Positions 46,054-56,964 of a stretch of DNA of 64,000 nt are shown piece after piece. The notes under the pieces were generated by a model. That model did not search any database. It had not been told where the DNA came from and saw only the letters and a program-made list of their open reading frames with translations. Positions within the stretch are counted from its first letter, which is position 1. Each line of letters starts with the position of its first letter. This DNA comes from Trematomus loennbergii (lineage: Eukaryota; Chordata; Actinopteri; Perciformes; Nototheniidae): assembly GCA_012861695.1 (NCBI GenBank), contig JAAOOA010000060.1, positions 5,988,683 to 6,052,682 on the forward strand, read 5' to 3'. The translations under genes and the position numbers were made by a program.

Positions 46054-46188
46054 CTGTTAGGGCTGGGTCAAAAGTTCAGGACCTACAATGGCAGAGACCA
46101 GATGGATGCAGACTTTTAACAAAGTTTAATAAAGGAAAAAAGGAGCAACTAAAAAACAATCCACAAAATGAAGGTGGATCTAGTTCAC
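46054..46188 (-). repeat. Gypsy 5' LTR remnant (135 bp)
   Basis: Matches 33,609-33,742 with about two substitutions, then diverges at 46,189. Only the LTR end that adjoins gag survives. The high identity of the two LTR pieces argues that the gypsy copy is not very old despite its heavy damage. Confidence 0.85.
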
Positions 46189-47011
46189 ACGTTAAACCAT
46201 AACAGATCTGCTATAATACAAAACAAAACGTCTGCCTCTCTCCACAATGATCAATAACAGCGAACGGATGGTCAAAGTAAGGTACAAATAAACAGAATCA
46301 CACGAAGCCTGGTTAGTGTTGCCTGACTTTATAAAGTGTGTGGTTGCGTTCTAGTCACTTTGCTCAGCGCTACTGCTTGTTACAATTTTTATTTGCCGTA
46401 GCCTACTCTCCATAAACTGTTAGCTCAGGTTAATCTCTAAAAAAGAAAAACCGGTGTTTATCAGGCTCAAGCTCCGAACCGGCCCTGGAACCACGTTAGT
46501 GTGAAAGGGGCAACATGCGGGGCCCCGCAGTCATCCGTTTGATCTGACTATATGGCTGTGTGACCCGAGCTTGCGCCTCGTCGTTCTGATAGCTCCGCCC
46601 GCTTCCTCCCCCCACATCTACAGGTGAAAATTACTTTAGCGACACATTCATCGCAAGAAGTGTAGCAAAAGTCAAGGCCGCATTCGTCGATTTATACTGC
46701 CACAGAGCAGATTTGTGACGTTGTAATGACTGATTTGAGAGGTTTTAATAACCAAGTTGCAGTTGTAATGGAAAATTATTTTAAAAAATATGTATTTTTC
46801 TGCAAGTGAACATTTCATCACTAAGTTCATTTTTTTTCTACAAGCTACAAAACTTTTTTTCTTTCTGTGACTTCAACTTTGGTTCACAGATACGTGGATA
46901 TTTTATACAAGTGTAAATGTATGCACACAAGCTCAGGTTTTACAAGCTCTCGCATGTTGCACCCATATCTACCTTCATAGCATCTACTCTGCCATTGCTT
47001 TAGGATGTGAA
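46189..47011. repeat. Unassigned; contains the inverted partner of the 30.9 kb repeat
   Basis: 46,440-46,620 is the reverse complement, with divergence, of 30,878-30,985 (shared AGCTATCAGAACGACGAGGC on the minus strand). The rest shows no recognised feature. Confidence 0.5.
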
Positions 47012-47359
47012 CAGTAGGGATGTTAAGATTCACCGATTCGCATCGGTGCACAGGCATAAACGTTCAAAATGCGAGTGCACATCGGCTACAGTTTGGGTGA
47101 ACTCGTGATGCATCGATTGTAGCGTCTTTGCATCGGTAAAAAAATGATTCATTCATATAATATCCTCTCATCCTGTCAGTGAGAGTGGTGTTTAGAATAC
47201 AGCAGACTGTGACTGCCAATACTAGTTTAAATGTCTTCCTTACAATTGTAAGCAGTTATGAAATACCTGTTTGTGAAAGATTATTTGTATTATTTATTGT
47301 TCATATAGAAACCACACCACTGCATTCTGCTCACTGGTGAGTTAGCCTATGAATGAGTG
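47012..47359. mobile_element. hAT-type left end fragment (CAGTAGGGATGTTAAGATTC)
   Basis: CAGTAGGGATGTTAAGATTC followed by ATCGGTGCA/GCATCGA words is the terminal and subterminal pattern of a fish hAT family. It is followed by AT-rich sequence into the TTAA element. No right end was found up to 51.9 kb. Confidence 0.5.
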
Positions 47360-47639
47360 TTAAAGGTCCCATGTCATGGCCTTTCTACTGATCATAATTC
47401 CATTGTTGAGGTATACTAAAATAAATATATATTGTGCAATTTTCCAAACTCACATTGGTTTCTGTTAGAAATTAAAATCAATATTCAATTATGTAATTTA
47501 GCGTAAACACATAGTAAGTTTTTATTCTGAAAACAGTTCAGAGTAAAGTTTATTTTGAAAAGCTGTATCTAAAGACGTTGACAACAATGACTACTTCCTG
47601 TGCTACAGTACTAACTATCTCAGCCGTTAAATAATGACC

Positions 47640-48565
47640 ATAATAATATAATACCAGTAAAGTAACGAGTAAAGTAACGAGTTACTTTATGTAGAGAGTA
47701 ACTCGTTACTTTACTCGCAGGGCCGGCCAGCCCCTCCCTGCAGGCAGATCACGCAGACTGCTATAGTTTCAAATGTTCTCTTTAGTTCAGTTTCCATTGT
47801 CGCATAAGACTGATCCAGATAGCTCTGACCATGGCTGTCCTCTGTCTCCTGCTATCTGTATTTTGCGCAGTATATCTCTGAACGATGCGATGGTGATTCC
47901 ACTGTGCAAATGGGCAACATTACCTCTACTATGAAGGATGCTACAAGCCTGTCCATCTCTGCTTTGGTTACCGGTCCTCCAAATTCTTGCGGCGGCGCAC
48001 TCACAACATCCTCACTCTGGTTCGGGGTCCTTAGCTATTAGCTTCACCTTAGCATGTGTTCTTTGCAGGTGTTTGTTGAGGTTTGACGTGGTTTTACAGC
48101 AGTGGATAACAGCTTCTGGCCTGGACACAGTTTGCACCTCACCGTCACATTCCTGTCTATTCTTCGGACGAACTCAAAATAATGGGCATACCTCCACCCC
48201 TCTAAAGTTATCGCTGACTCAGCCATGTTTATGCAGCACTGCACGTGGAGATGTGGACGCGCAAGTCGCGCAGATTACGTACATATAAACCTGCGGCGGT
48301 AACCCCTCTTGTCTGTCAGTGTGATTATGACTGATTTTATAAAAGTAACGAAGTAACGCGTGTCGGGGCAATGTTAGTAACTGTAGTGTGATTACTGAAT
48401 TATAAAAGTACGCGTTACACTACTTCCGTTACCGACAAAAGTAATATATTACACTACTTCGTTACTCTCTACATAAAGTAACGAAGTAGTGTAATATATT
48501 ACTTTTTTTTTAAAGTAATATGTAATATGTAATATATTACTTTTTTTTAGTAACGACCCCATCTC
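47640..48565 (-). mobile_element. hAT relic with GTTACT-rich ends
   Basis: The left (47,655-47,720) and right (48,340-48,560) parts are full of AGTAACGAG/CTCGTTACT and AGTAATATATTACT words in both orientations, typical subterminal repeats of this fish hAT type. The right end reads GGGGTCGTTACT on the minus strand. The interior holds two exons of a transposase on the minus strand. No 8-bp duplication could be fixed. Confidence 0.6.
47880..48244 (-). pseudogene. hAT transposase N-terminus, BED finger and following exon
   Basis: The minus-strand frame at 48,044-48,244 encodes WRYAHYFEFVRRIDRNVTV, then RCKLCPGQK with a later His pair (NTCKEH), a BED zinc finger. A second stretch at about 47,880-47,980 encodes DRLVASFIVEVMLPICTVES, the conserved segment that follows the finger in hAT transposases. 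Stops and a frame change separate them. The catalytic region is absent. Confidence 0.6.
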
Positions 48566-48644
48566 TGCTCGCCGACCCCCACCAGTGAGCCAGCTCACAG
48601 TGTCCCGCTTCTCGCAGCAGCGAGCCTCGCAACGTCCCGCCGAG

Positions 48645-48810
<166 letters not shown>

Positions 48811-49029
48811 AAAGTCCGCGGATTGGTCCAAACGTAAGCGGACGTAACGTTACGTTACGTCACTATACCCGAAATGCGTCACTATACCCAAGAAGTAAAC
48901 AAAGGAAAAAGAGAAATCCCCAACGAGGCGTTTCTGGGGCAGCATAGACAGGTATTTTCTGTGTTAGAGTTTTACTCGCTACAGGGTGTACTTTGAGGGT
49001 TTGTGACTGCAGACCGTTTACATGCATAA

Positions 49030-50839
49030 GGTTCAAGGTTCTTTATTAGTCATACAACAATAGCTACAGAGTAGTTATGTCGATGAAATTCTTAAGTCAC
49101 AGGCTTCTCCAACAGTGCAACACAATATTACAGAAAAACAGAAAAATATAGTGCAAGTAAATATTAAAAGTAACTGCAAAAGAAAGGAATAGTTTAAAAA
49201 AAAAGTGAAATAGTGAAATAAGAGTACAGTATATGCAAGCTATTTGAATGATATATTAGGTAAATAGATAAATGATTACTAAGTAGCAGAATGTTATGAA
49301 TGTTGTTACAGCAGTTCAGGTGTTTAACAGTCTTATCGCCTGTGGGATGAAACTGTCTCTGAATCTGTTGGTTTTAGTCAGGATGCTGCGGTAACGCCTG
49401 CCAGACGGCAGCAGACAGAACAGTTTGTGGCTGGGGTGATGGGGGTCTTTGATAATCCATAGGGATTTCTTTCTGAGCCGCTGGAGTAAAGGTCCTCCAT
49501 GGATGGCAGCTCCGTCCTGGTGATGTTCTGTGCAGTTTTCACCACCCTCTGTAAGCCTTACAATTGAGGTCGGTGCAGCTGCCGTACCAGGCCGTGATGA
49601 AGCAGCCAGTCAGGATACTCTCTATGGTGCACCTGTAGAATTGCAGAGTATCCTGGAGTCCATGTTGAACCTCCTCAGCCTGCGGAGGAAGAAGCCGCTG
49701 TCTAGCTTTTTTGGTGATGGTGGTGGTGTGAAGAGTCCATGTCAGGTTGTCAGTGATGTGGACCCCAAGGAACCTGAAGCTGCTGACTCTCTCCACCGTA
49801 GTCCCATTGATGGCGATGGGGGCGTGTCCCTCTCCCTGCTGTTTTCCTGTAATCCACAATCAGCTCCTTTGTTTTGCTGATGTTGAGATGGAGGTTGTTA
49901 TGCTGGCACCAAGATGTCAGGTTTTCGACCTCCTCTCTGTACGCCGTCTCGTCGCCGTCTGTGATCTGGCCGATGTGTCATCAGCAACTTCACAATGGTG
50001 TTGGAGCTGTGTATGGCCACGCAGTCGTGAGTGAACAGGGAGTAAAGGAGAGGGCTGAGCACGCAGCCTTGAGGGGCACCGGTGTTGAGGATCAGGTGGA
50101 GGATGTGATGTTTCCCACCCGCACTGCCTGGGGTCTGCCGGTCAGGAAGTTCAGGATCCAGTCACAGAGGGCGCTGTTGAGCCCGAGGTCTCTGAGCTTG
50201 ATGGCCAGCTTGGAGGGCACAATGGTATTGAATGCTGAACTGTAATCAATGAACAGCATTCTCACATATGTGTTCCTGTTCCTCGGGTCCAGGTGTGAGA
50301 GGGCAGTGTGGATGGTGAGGGCTATAGCGTCGTCTGTGGACCTGTTTGCTCTGTAGGCAAACTGCAGGGGGTCCAGAGAGTCAGGAGGTGATGAATGATT
50401 TGACTAACCGCTCAAAGCACTTCATGCCATACCCACGGAGGTGAGTGCTACTGGGCGTAATCGTTGGGGCTGGTGATTATTGTCTTTTTGGGGACAGGAA
50501 CGATAGTGGAGTGTTTAAGACATGTGGGGACAACAGACTGCAGCAGGGACCTGTTGAAGATGTCTGTGACCACCTCTGCCAGCTGAACTGCACACACCCT
50601 GAGAACACGGCCAGGGATGCCATCAGGTCCAGGAGCCTTGTGTGGGTTGACCCTTTTAAAGGATTTACACACATCTGCCCTGTTTAAAACAAAAGGGCAG
50701 GGCTCTGGCTCCTGGTCCCTCTGTGCCTCCACAGCCTGGCTGCTTTCAAAGCGTGCAAAAAACTGTTCAGCTCATCTGGGAAAGATGCGCACGCAGACAC
50801 TCCCGCAGCACCCTCCGCTGCTCCTTTATAGTCTAAAGT
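49030..50839 (-). mobile_element. LINE L2 (CR1 group), 5'-truncated, minus strand
   Basis: Inserted between two copies of CATAA (49,025-49,029 and 50,840-50,844). The copy at 10.57 kb shows the empty site. On the minus strand it ends ACTAATAAAGAACCTTGAAC, an L2-like tail. It contains RT fragments and starts inside the protein, so only the 3' 1.8 kb was copied, as usual for target-primed reverse transcription. Confidence 0.88.
49539..50732 (-). pseudogene. L2 reverse transcriptase, broken
   Basis: Minus-strand segments in order: VNPHKAPGPDGIPGRVLR and PTCLKHSTIVPVPKK (50,448-50,732), the fingers/early palm of L2-type RT. VADDTSA, the active-site ADD (49,974-49,985), has Val where most copies have Phe. 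SSFRFLGVHITDNLTWTLHT, then YRCTIESILTGCFITAWYG (49,539-49,859), is the C-terminal domain. Stops and frame changes occur between segments. The endonuclease domain is missing through 5' truncation. Confidence 0.85.
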
Positions 50840-50906
50840 CATAAAAAGCTACATAACACACAAGGGGACGGGTAATAACCAGAAAAGCATGACATGGGAC
50901 CTTTAA

Positions 50907-51971
50907 GCACAGTCTGGCAGTTGTATGGGCATTGCACTATGGTAGTTGTTATTTGCACATTGTTAATCATGGGCAATGCATCCTTAAATTGTTTAACTGT
51001 GAGGTGTTATAAAATTGTGCTGTACTCTGGAGACAGAGAACACTACTACACTTGTGGAAAGGTCCAAGTGTTTTCTTTTTAAGGTAAAAAAAAACAGCAT
51101 AATGGGATGCGCAGTATTTACTTTTCTTTTTTATATTATATCATAACTTAGTACTTTTTTCTTAACATAGAACATTAAGCTGTCTGTGGCTCTTTCCTGT
51201 TGTAACGATGCAAATGTCCCCTCTGTAGGACTAATAAAGGGATTCTGATTCTGATATAACGTATAATAAGTACCCTGTATCAAGCTTGATGCAAAACAAG
51301 TGAAATTTGACCTTTTTAAGAGAGATTTAGCAACAACAAAAAAACACTTCTGGGGTGATTTGGGTGTATTTTCCATATCTCTGGCCCCCCTCGGTCGATT
51401 TTGATGATTGACATCTCTTTTAACCGTTAGAGCCAATATAATCAAGGGAAGTTCCTAAATCCACCTACACGTTACCAAATACGGAGTGAGAGTGATGCGT
51501 AGCCAGAATACCCAAAACCGGAAGCTGTCATACACTCTCTAGTATAGCTATCATAGCAGCTATATATGAAAAGTCAGTTTTTGACATAAAAATGGAATGA
51601 TGGATTATCAGTAGGCTAATCATTTCAAAGTGACACAGACACATTGGATTAACCTATGGATTAACCTTCAGCAGCGTTTTTATCGTTTTAATGCCATTGA
51701 ACAACTTTTGATCAGAAACAGCAAATTTCCCCCGATTTTGCTCCATAAAGCTACGTCGTGTGTTGTCTGGGTTTTGCTTCCCGTGCCGCAAGTTTTGATC
51801 GCTCAGTGATGATACTTATATTTTCTGGAATCTGTGGAATCTCAGCTTGCTAACTAATACATTGTACTTGCAGATCCGATAAGTAATAAAGTATTTATAC
51901 CTAGAGTTCTGTGCTAAGTGCGTTGGCATTTGTTCCCCCCATAGCCCCCTGCCAACGCAGGTTAACGCAGG
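50907..51971. other. Unassigned, with one L2 tail
   Basis: No gene is recognised. A short L2 3' end lies at 51,195-51,260; the rest is AT-rich. Confidence 0.5.
51195..51260 (+). repeat. L2-type LINE 3' tail
   Basis: CTGTAGGACTAATAAAGGGA followed by TTCTGATTCTGA is the characteristic L2 ending, with a short tandem tail. Only the last few dozen bases are recognisable. Confidence 0.65.
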
Positions 51972-51975
51972 TTAA

Positions 51976-52357
51976 AGGTGGGTAGGTAAGTTTGAGAAAC
52001 CGGCTCGAGATACACTTTTTGTTATATTCCATGGAATGCTCTTAACATCCCGATAGCAATGAATATCTTAAGTGCTTTGACAAAAAATCCATTAAAAAAA
52101 TTCATTTGTGGAAGCCGTAGTACTGTAAAAAGCACGACCAATTATTTTAGCCGGCCCGGCTAAAATAACTGGATGGCCTACCTGCCTGTCAGCCTTCCAT
52201 CTGTGCACAAACTTATCTCGTGCCCTCATTGGTCATGTGCGCGTTCGTGTGTGTTGGAGGAGGGGCTCTGTAAGGAAGTGGGAGATTTTTTTCCGGCTGT
52301 GTATTTTCAAATTCTAGCACACTCAAGCTGGTTTCTCCAAAATTACCTACCCCACCT
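51976..52357. mobile_element. TTAA-flanked MITE, copy 2
   Basis: TTAA on both sides (51,972-51,975 and 52,358-52,361). The ends are AGGTGGGTAGGTAAGTTTGA and, inverted, AGGTGGGGTAGGTAATTTTG. The body matches 8109-8466 at high identity with small indels, including the AGCCGGCCCGGCT palindrome. Both ends are well preserved here. Confidence 0.85.
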
Positions 52358-53155
52358 TTAACTACCTTTTTGACCAAATAACAATAAGAGCTAACGGCGA
52401 CCTCTGCTAACCTAAATGTAGCTAATGCTAAACATTAGCATTAAGAAAGTGTGGAGTCTATTTTTATATAACATTAGAAAGACTGATTCTTATTATTACA
52501 TTATAAGCTTATTGTGCTCATTTATGTGGCTGTGACTTTGGAATAAATAGACTCAATCACCCCCCCCAAGTTTTGATGGGGAGGACAGGAACGAAGGGAA
52601 AAGTTACATGAGAAAGTGTTTAGCTTGCAATATTGAAAGTAGCAAGGTCATGTGCAGAGACTGACAGAATACAAAGAGGTAGTCAGAACAGCACATCGCA
52701 CCGGCCTTGACTTTGTATGGGAGCCGCGCTCCCCCGCAAAGCTAGGAAGCAACATTATGGTTTCCCGCTATATCTGAAGAAACGTTAGAGAAAACAAATT
52801 AGTATGATGGTGCCAGAGTAGGGAGGGACTTCCACAGGCCAGCCGAATGCTGATTGGAGGATTGTGTTGCCAAGAGACTCTATCTGAGTCTGCGCACCAA
52901 CCAAAGAGAACCAAGTCTAAACCATGGTATCTCTTCAGCTAGTCTTGACCAATCATAAATGTACGGGCAACACCCTGTGTATAAAATGTATTATCGCACG
53001 AGGTTCGAGGCTCTTGACGGATTTGGTGGTTACAGATTACAGCTTTTGCTGCCTGTGATTCCCAAAGACGTGATGAGTCCTTGGCCAAGTAATATATATA
53101 TTTTGCTCTCTTTACAATAAATAGTTAAACTTAGAAGTTGTCTGTCTTTTCTGGA

Positions 53156-53633
53156 TGTCACGATCTGTCGGTGTTGTGTTTTGTCTTGTCTTTTTCTGTC
53201 TCTGGTTTCCTGTTTTGTTTTGAAATGTTTTCCTCCTTGTGTCTTCTCTGTTCCTTCTTCCTGTGTTGCCTTCCTGTCGTTAGTTTCCCTGGTGTGTCTG
53301 ATTGTCTGATTGTGTTCACCTGTTGCCCTTGTGTTTCTGCCTCCCTTACCCCAGCTGTGTCTCGTCTTGTGATTACCCCTCCCTGTATTTAGTCTTGTCT
53401 CTTCCTGTGTTCCCCTGTCGGTTCATTGTTGGTTTTTCCTGTCTTCCTCCATGTCAGTCACGGTTATCTCTCCTGTCTCCCTCCATGTTGGTCACGGTCA
53501 GTTTTCTGTAGAACCTATGTGTTTCATGCCATGCTATTGTTAAGCTTTAAGAATAAGCTCGTTTTTGTTTCGAGACCGTTTACTTTTCTGATAGTCTGCA
53601 TTTGGGTCCTACCCTTTCCACGCATTCCTTACA
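53156..53633 (+). repeat. 5' LTR of the non-autonomous gypsy element
   Basis: Begins TGTCACGATCTGTCGGTG and ends CGCATTCCTTACA (478 bp). It matches the 3' LTR almost completely; the differences seen are a CTGATTGT duplication, one-base indels and a few substitutions. The near-identity indicates recent insertion. Confidence 0.9.
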
Positions 53634-53650
53634 GAATGAACCGACCAATT

Positions 53651-53773
53651 ATGGACCCAGCGGATTATGTTTTTGATTTTGATGCTGAATTGCTTTCTCT
53701 GGATTACTCCCTTCGATGTCTTTATACTGTTGGAGTGGAACCTCGACTAGCAGGGAGAAAGAGGCTGTCCTGA
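53651..53773 (+). pseudogene. Gag-like start of the non-autonomous gypsy element
   Basis: The ATG at 53,651 follows the LTR by 17 bases and opens MDPADYVFDFDAELLSLDYS, like the MDPA start of fish gypsy gag proteins, stopping after 41 codons at 53,773. Further frames continue downstream through the repeats but with shifts. It may be a vestige retained because packaging or dimerisation signals overlap it; that is inference. Confidence 0.6.
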
Positions 53774-53879
53774 AAGAGCACAAATGGAGGTGGATAATGT
53801 GCCATGGCTGAGGAGCTCGTTGCCTGAATTTCTCAGAGTTTTTTCGCGTAGCCCTGAGTGCCAGTCTCCATTCTCTGAT

Positions 53880-54320
53880 CCTTTTTTGGGATCCCGCCTG
53901 GCGTTTGGAGGTCCACGGAGCCTCCAAAAGACCTCAAAGAGACGCAAGGCCAGGATTCCAGCCCGTGCCCCAGCAGCCATGGTTCCGGCCCCAGTTCCGG
54001 CCCAGCAGCCATGGTTCCGTCCCCATTTCCTGCTCCTGTCCAGGAGCCGTTCTCGGGTACTCGTCTGGCTTTTGGAGGTCCACGGAGCCTCCAAGAGGCT
54101 CATAAGAGGAGTCACAAGTCCAGGCTAGCAGCCCGAGCCCCAGAAGCCATGCTTTGGGCTCCAGTACAGGCCCCAGCAGCCATGGTTCCGGCCCCAGTTC
54201 TGGCCCCTGCAGCCATGGTTCCGGCCCCAGCAGCCATGGTTCCGGCTCCAGAACCGGCCCATACAGCCATGGTTCCAGCCCCAGTTCTGGCCCCAGCAGC
54301 CATGGTTCCGCCCTCTGTTC
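53880..54320 (+). repeat. Duplicated block and CCAGCAGCCATGGTTCCGGC repeats
   Basis: A ~110-base block (GGCGTTTGGAGGTCCACGGA and following) at 53,895 recurs diverged at 54,068. It is followed by about ten 30-36-base units built on CAGCCATGGTTCCGGCCCCA. In one frame these give AAMVPAPV repeats. The repeats are the first of the minisatellite families in the element. Confidence 0.8.
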
Positions 54321-54594
54321 CGTTCCAGCACGCCATTTCTCATGAACATGAGCAGGCGTGGCGAGACTTTGAGGAAAGCCAGCAGTCCTTGGCTCTATAC
54401 TTCTCAAACCTCGCTGCTCAGGTCTCAACTTTGACGTCTTCTGCTGCATTTCCTGCCTCCTCCAATCCACCTGTGGATTCCACTCCAGCCCCTCGTGTCC
54501 TGTCGGTGGTCCGGCCGACTCCAGCACCTCGTCTCCTGTTGGCTCTCCGGCCGACGCCAGCCCCCCGTGTCCTGTTGGCTCTACGGCCGACGCC

Positions 54595-55580
54595 AACCCT
54601 ATGTCCTGTGCTGTTGGAGGTCCCGCCGACTACTCTTCTGCCGGGGGTCCTGCCAACCCTATGTCCTGTGATGTTGGAGGTCCCGCCGACTACTCTCCTG
54701 CCGGGGGTCCTGCCAACCCTATGTCCTGTGATGTTGGAGGTCCCGCCGACTACTCTCCTGCCGGGGGTCTTGCCAACCCTATGTCCTGTGATGTTGGAGG
54801 TCCCGCCGACTACTCTCCTGCCGGGGGTCCTGCCAACCCTATGTCCTGTGATGTTGGAGGTCCTGCCGACTACTCTTCTGCCGGGGGTCCTGCCAACCCT
54901 ATGTCCTGTGATGTTGGAGGTCCCGCCGACTACTCTCCTGCCGGGGGTCTTGCCAACCCTATGTCCTGTGATGTTGGAGGTCCCGCCGACTACTCTCCTG
55001 CCGGGGGTCCTGCCAACCCTATGTCCTGTGATGTTGGAGGTCCCGCGACTCTCTCCTGCCGGGGGTCCTTGCCAACCCTATGTCCTGTGATGTTGGAGGT
55101 CCCGCCGACTACTCTCCTGCCGGGGGTCTGCCAACCCTATGTCCTGTGATGTTGGAGGTCCCGCCGACTACTCTTCTGCCGGGGGTCTTGCCAACCCTAT
55201 GTCCTGTGATGTTGGAGGTCCCGCCGACTACTCTCCTGCCGGGGGTCCTGCCAACCCTATGTCCTGTGATGTTGGAGGTCCCGCCGACTACTCTCCTGCC
55301 GGGGTCCTGCCAACCCTATGTCCTGTGATGTTGGAGGTCCCGCCGACTACTCTCCTGCCGGGGGTCCTGCCAACCCTATGTCCTGTGATGTTGGGAGGTC
55401 CCGCCGACTACTCTCCTGCCGGGGGTCCTGCCAACCCTATGTCCTGTCCCGTTGGGGGTCCCGCCGACTACTCTTCTGCCGGGGGTCCTGCCAACCCTAT
55501 GTCCTGTGCTGTTGGAGGTCCCGCCGACTACTCTTCTGCCGGGGGTCTTGCCAACCCTATGTCCTGTCCGTTGGGGGTTC
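54595..55580 (+). repeat. 60-bp minisatellite, about 16 units
   Basis: The unit ATGTCCTGTGATGTTGGAGG with CCCGCCGACTACTCTCCTGC repeats at exactly 60 bases from 54,601 to about 55,040, then continues with 58-61-base units to about 55,580. Because 60 is a multiple of three, the early array stays open in every forward frame (20-residue repeats), and later one-base indels break it. Units differ by only a few bases, so the array is recently homogenised. Confidence 0.95.
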
Positions 55581-55599
55581 CGCTGAGGGTCCTGCCACG

Positions 55600-56330
55600 T
55601 CCAGTGTCGTTGGGGTCCTGCCGACACCTGTTCCGCTGTGGGTCCTTCCAACCCCATGTCCTGTCCCGTTGGGGGTCCCGCCGACACTGCTCCGCCAGAT
55701 TTCCTGTCTACACCATATCCTGTCCTGTTGGGGGTCCCGCCGACACCTGTCCCCCGGGGTCCTGCCAGCTCCATGTTCTGTTCTGTTGGGGGTCCCGCCG
55801 ACACCTGTCCTGCCGGGGGTCCTGCCAACTCTGTGTCCTGTTCCGTTGGGGGTCCAGTCGACACCAGCCCTTGCTCCATCCGGGTCCCATTGACACCAGC
55901 CCATGTCATGTTCAGGACCCCGTCTACGCCTGTCCCGTCGGCTCCGGTTCCTGTCCGGCCGATACTGGGTCCTGCTCGTCCTCCGGAGCTGTCCCGTCAG
56001 CGCCTTCCTGCCCGTCCTCCGGAGCTGTTCCGTCAGCGCCTTCCTGCCCGGCCTCCGGAGCTGTCTCCGTCGGCGCCTTCCTGCCCGTCCTCCGGAGCTG
56101 TCTCGTCGCCGCCTTCTTGTTCGCCCTCGAGCCCGGCCCCTGAGTGCCGCAGTGTTCGCCCTCGAGCCCGGCCCCTGAGTGCCACAGTGTTCGCCCTCGA
56201 GCCCGGCCCCCTGAGTGCCGCAGTCTTCGCCCTCGAGCCGGCCTCCTGAGTTCCCCAGCCGCGGTCTTCGCCCTCGAGCCCGGCCCCCTGACTCTTCCAG
56301 CCGTGGCCTTCGCCCCTTTTTGGACTCTGC
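55600..56330 (+). repeat. Further minisatellites of the gypsy derivative
   Basis: First, degenerate 45-60-base units related to the 60-bp family (GTTGGGGGTCCCGCCGACAC, 55,660-55,880). Then four ~36-base units around CCTCCGGAGCTGTCCCGTCA (55,980-56,100), and five ~33-base units around TTCGCCCTCGAGCCCGGCCC (56,120-56,300). All are GC-rich against an AT-rich window. Confidence 0.85.
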
Positions 56331-56459
56331 CTTGCCCCCGGGCCGTCCGCCCGGGACCCTTCGGGCCCGTCCTCTGGACCCCCTCCACCCACCCTTTTGG
56401 AACTGTTGGACAATGTTTTTTGGGACGTCTGGGATCCTCCCTTGAGGGGGGGGTTGTTA

Positions 56460-56927
56460 TGTCACGATCTGTCGGTGTTGTGTTTTGTCTTGTCTTTTTC
56501 TGTCTCTGGTTTCCTGTTTTGTTTTGAAATGTTTTCCTCCTTGTGTCTTCTCTGTTCCTTCTCCTGTGTTTGCCTTCCTGTCGTTAGTTTCCCTGGTGTG
56601 TCTGATTGTGTTCACCTGTTGCCCTTTGTTTCTGCCTCCCTTACCCCAGCTGTGTCTCGTCTTGTGATTACCCCTCCCTGTATTTAGTCTTGTCTCTTCC
56701 TGTGTTCCCCTGTCGGTTCATTGTTGGTTTTTCCTGTCTTCCTCCATGTCAGTCACGGTTATCTCTCCTGTCTCCTCCATGTTGGTCACGGTCAGTTTTC
56801 TGTAGAACCTATGTGTTTCATGCCATGCTATTGTTAAGCTTTAAGAATAAAGCTCGTTTTTGTTTCGAGACCGTTTACCTTTTTGATAGTCTGCATTTGG
56901 GTCCTACCTTTCCACGCATTCCTTACA
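56460..56927 (+). repeat. 3' LTR of the non-autonomous gypsy element
   Basis: 468 bp, TGTCACGATCTG ... CATTCCTTACA, directly after the polypurine tract and directly before the second CTGGA. Confidence 0.9.
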
Positions 56928-56964
56928 CTGGAATTCTGAACCCAACAAAAGCTTACTTGTAGTT

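Larger units (their letters stand above)
53156..56927 (+). mobile_element. Non-autonomous gypsy-type LTR element filled with minisatellites
   Basis: Two LTRs (53,156-53,633 and 56,460-56,927) enclose a 2.8 kb interior, with a perfect 5-bp duplication CTGGA (53,151-53,155 and 56,928-56,932). A gag-like start follows the 5' LTR, and a G-rich polypurine tract (TTGAGGGGGGGGTTG, 56,441-56,455) precedes the 3' LTR. No protease, RT or integrase is present. Most of the interior is tandem repeat in at least four families. It must be copied by another gypsy element's enzymes. Confidence 0.88.
52617..56947 (+). mobile_element. ERV-type solo LTR (about 554 bp) split by a gypsy insertion
   Basis: The LTR starts TGTTTAGC at 52,617 and ends CCCAACA at 56,947 (TG...CA), with AAAG immediately outside both ends (52,613-52,616 and 56,948-56,951), a 4-bp gammaretrovirus-style duplication. 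It has a CCAAT box (52,949-52,953), TATAAAA (52,980-52,986) and AATAAA (53,116-53,121) in retroviral order and spacing. A non-autonomous gypsy element occupies 53,156-56,927, close to its U5 end. A solo LTR arises by recombination between the two LTRs of a provirus. Confidence 0.75.

Noticed and set aside
54011..55090. 359-codon proline-rich frame as a host gene
   Set aside because: It lies wholly between two LTRs and is created by minisatellite units. Other frames on both strands are equally open.
54595..55580. CRISPR-like regular array
   Set aside because: Units are contiguous 60-bp repeats with no unique spacers, in a eukaryotic LTR element. It is a minisatellite.
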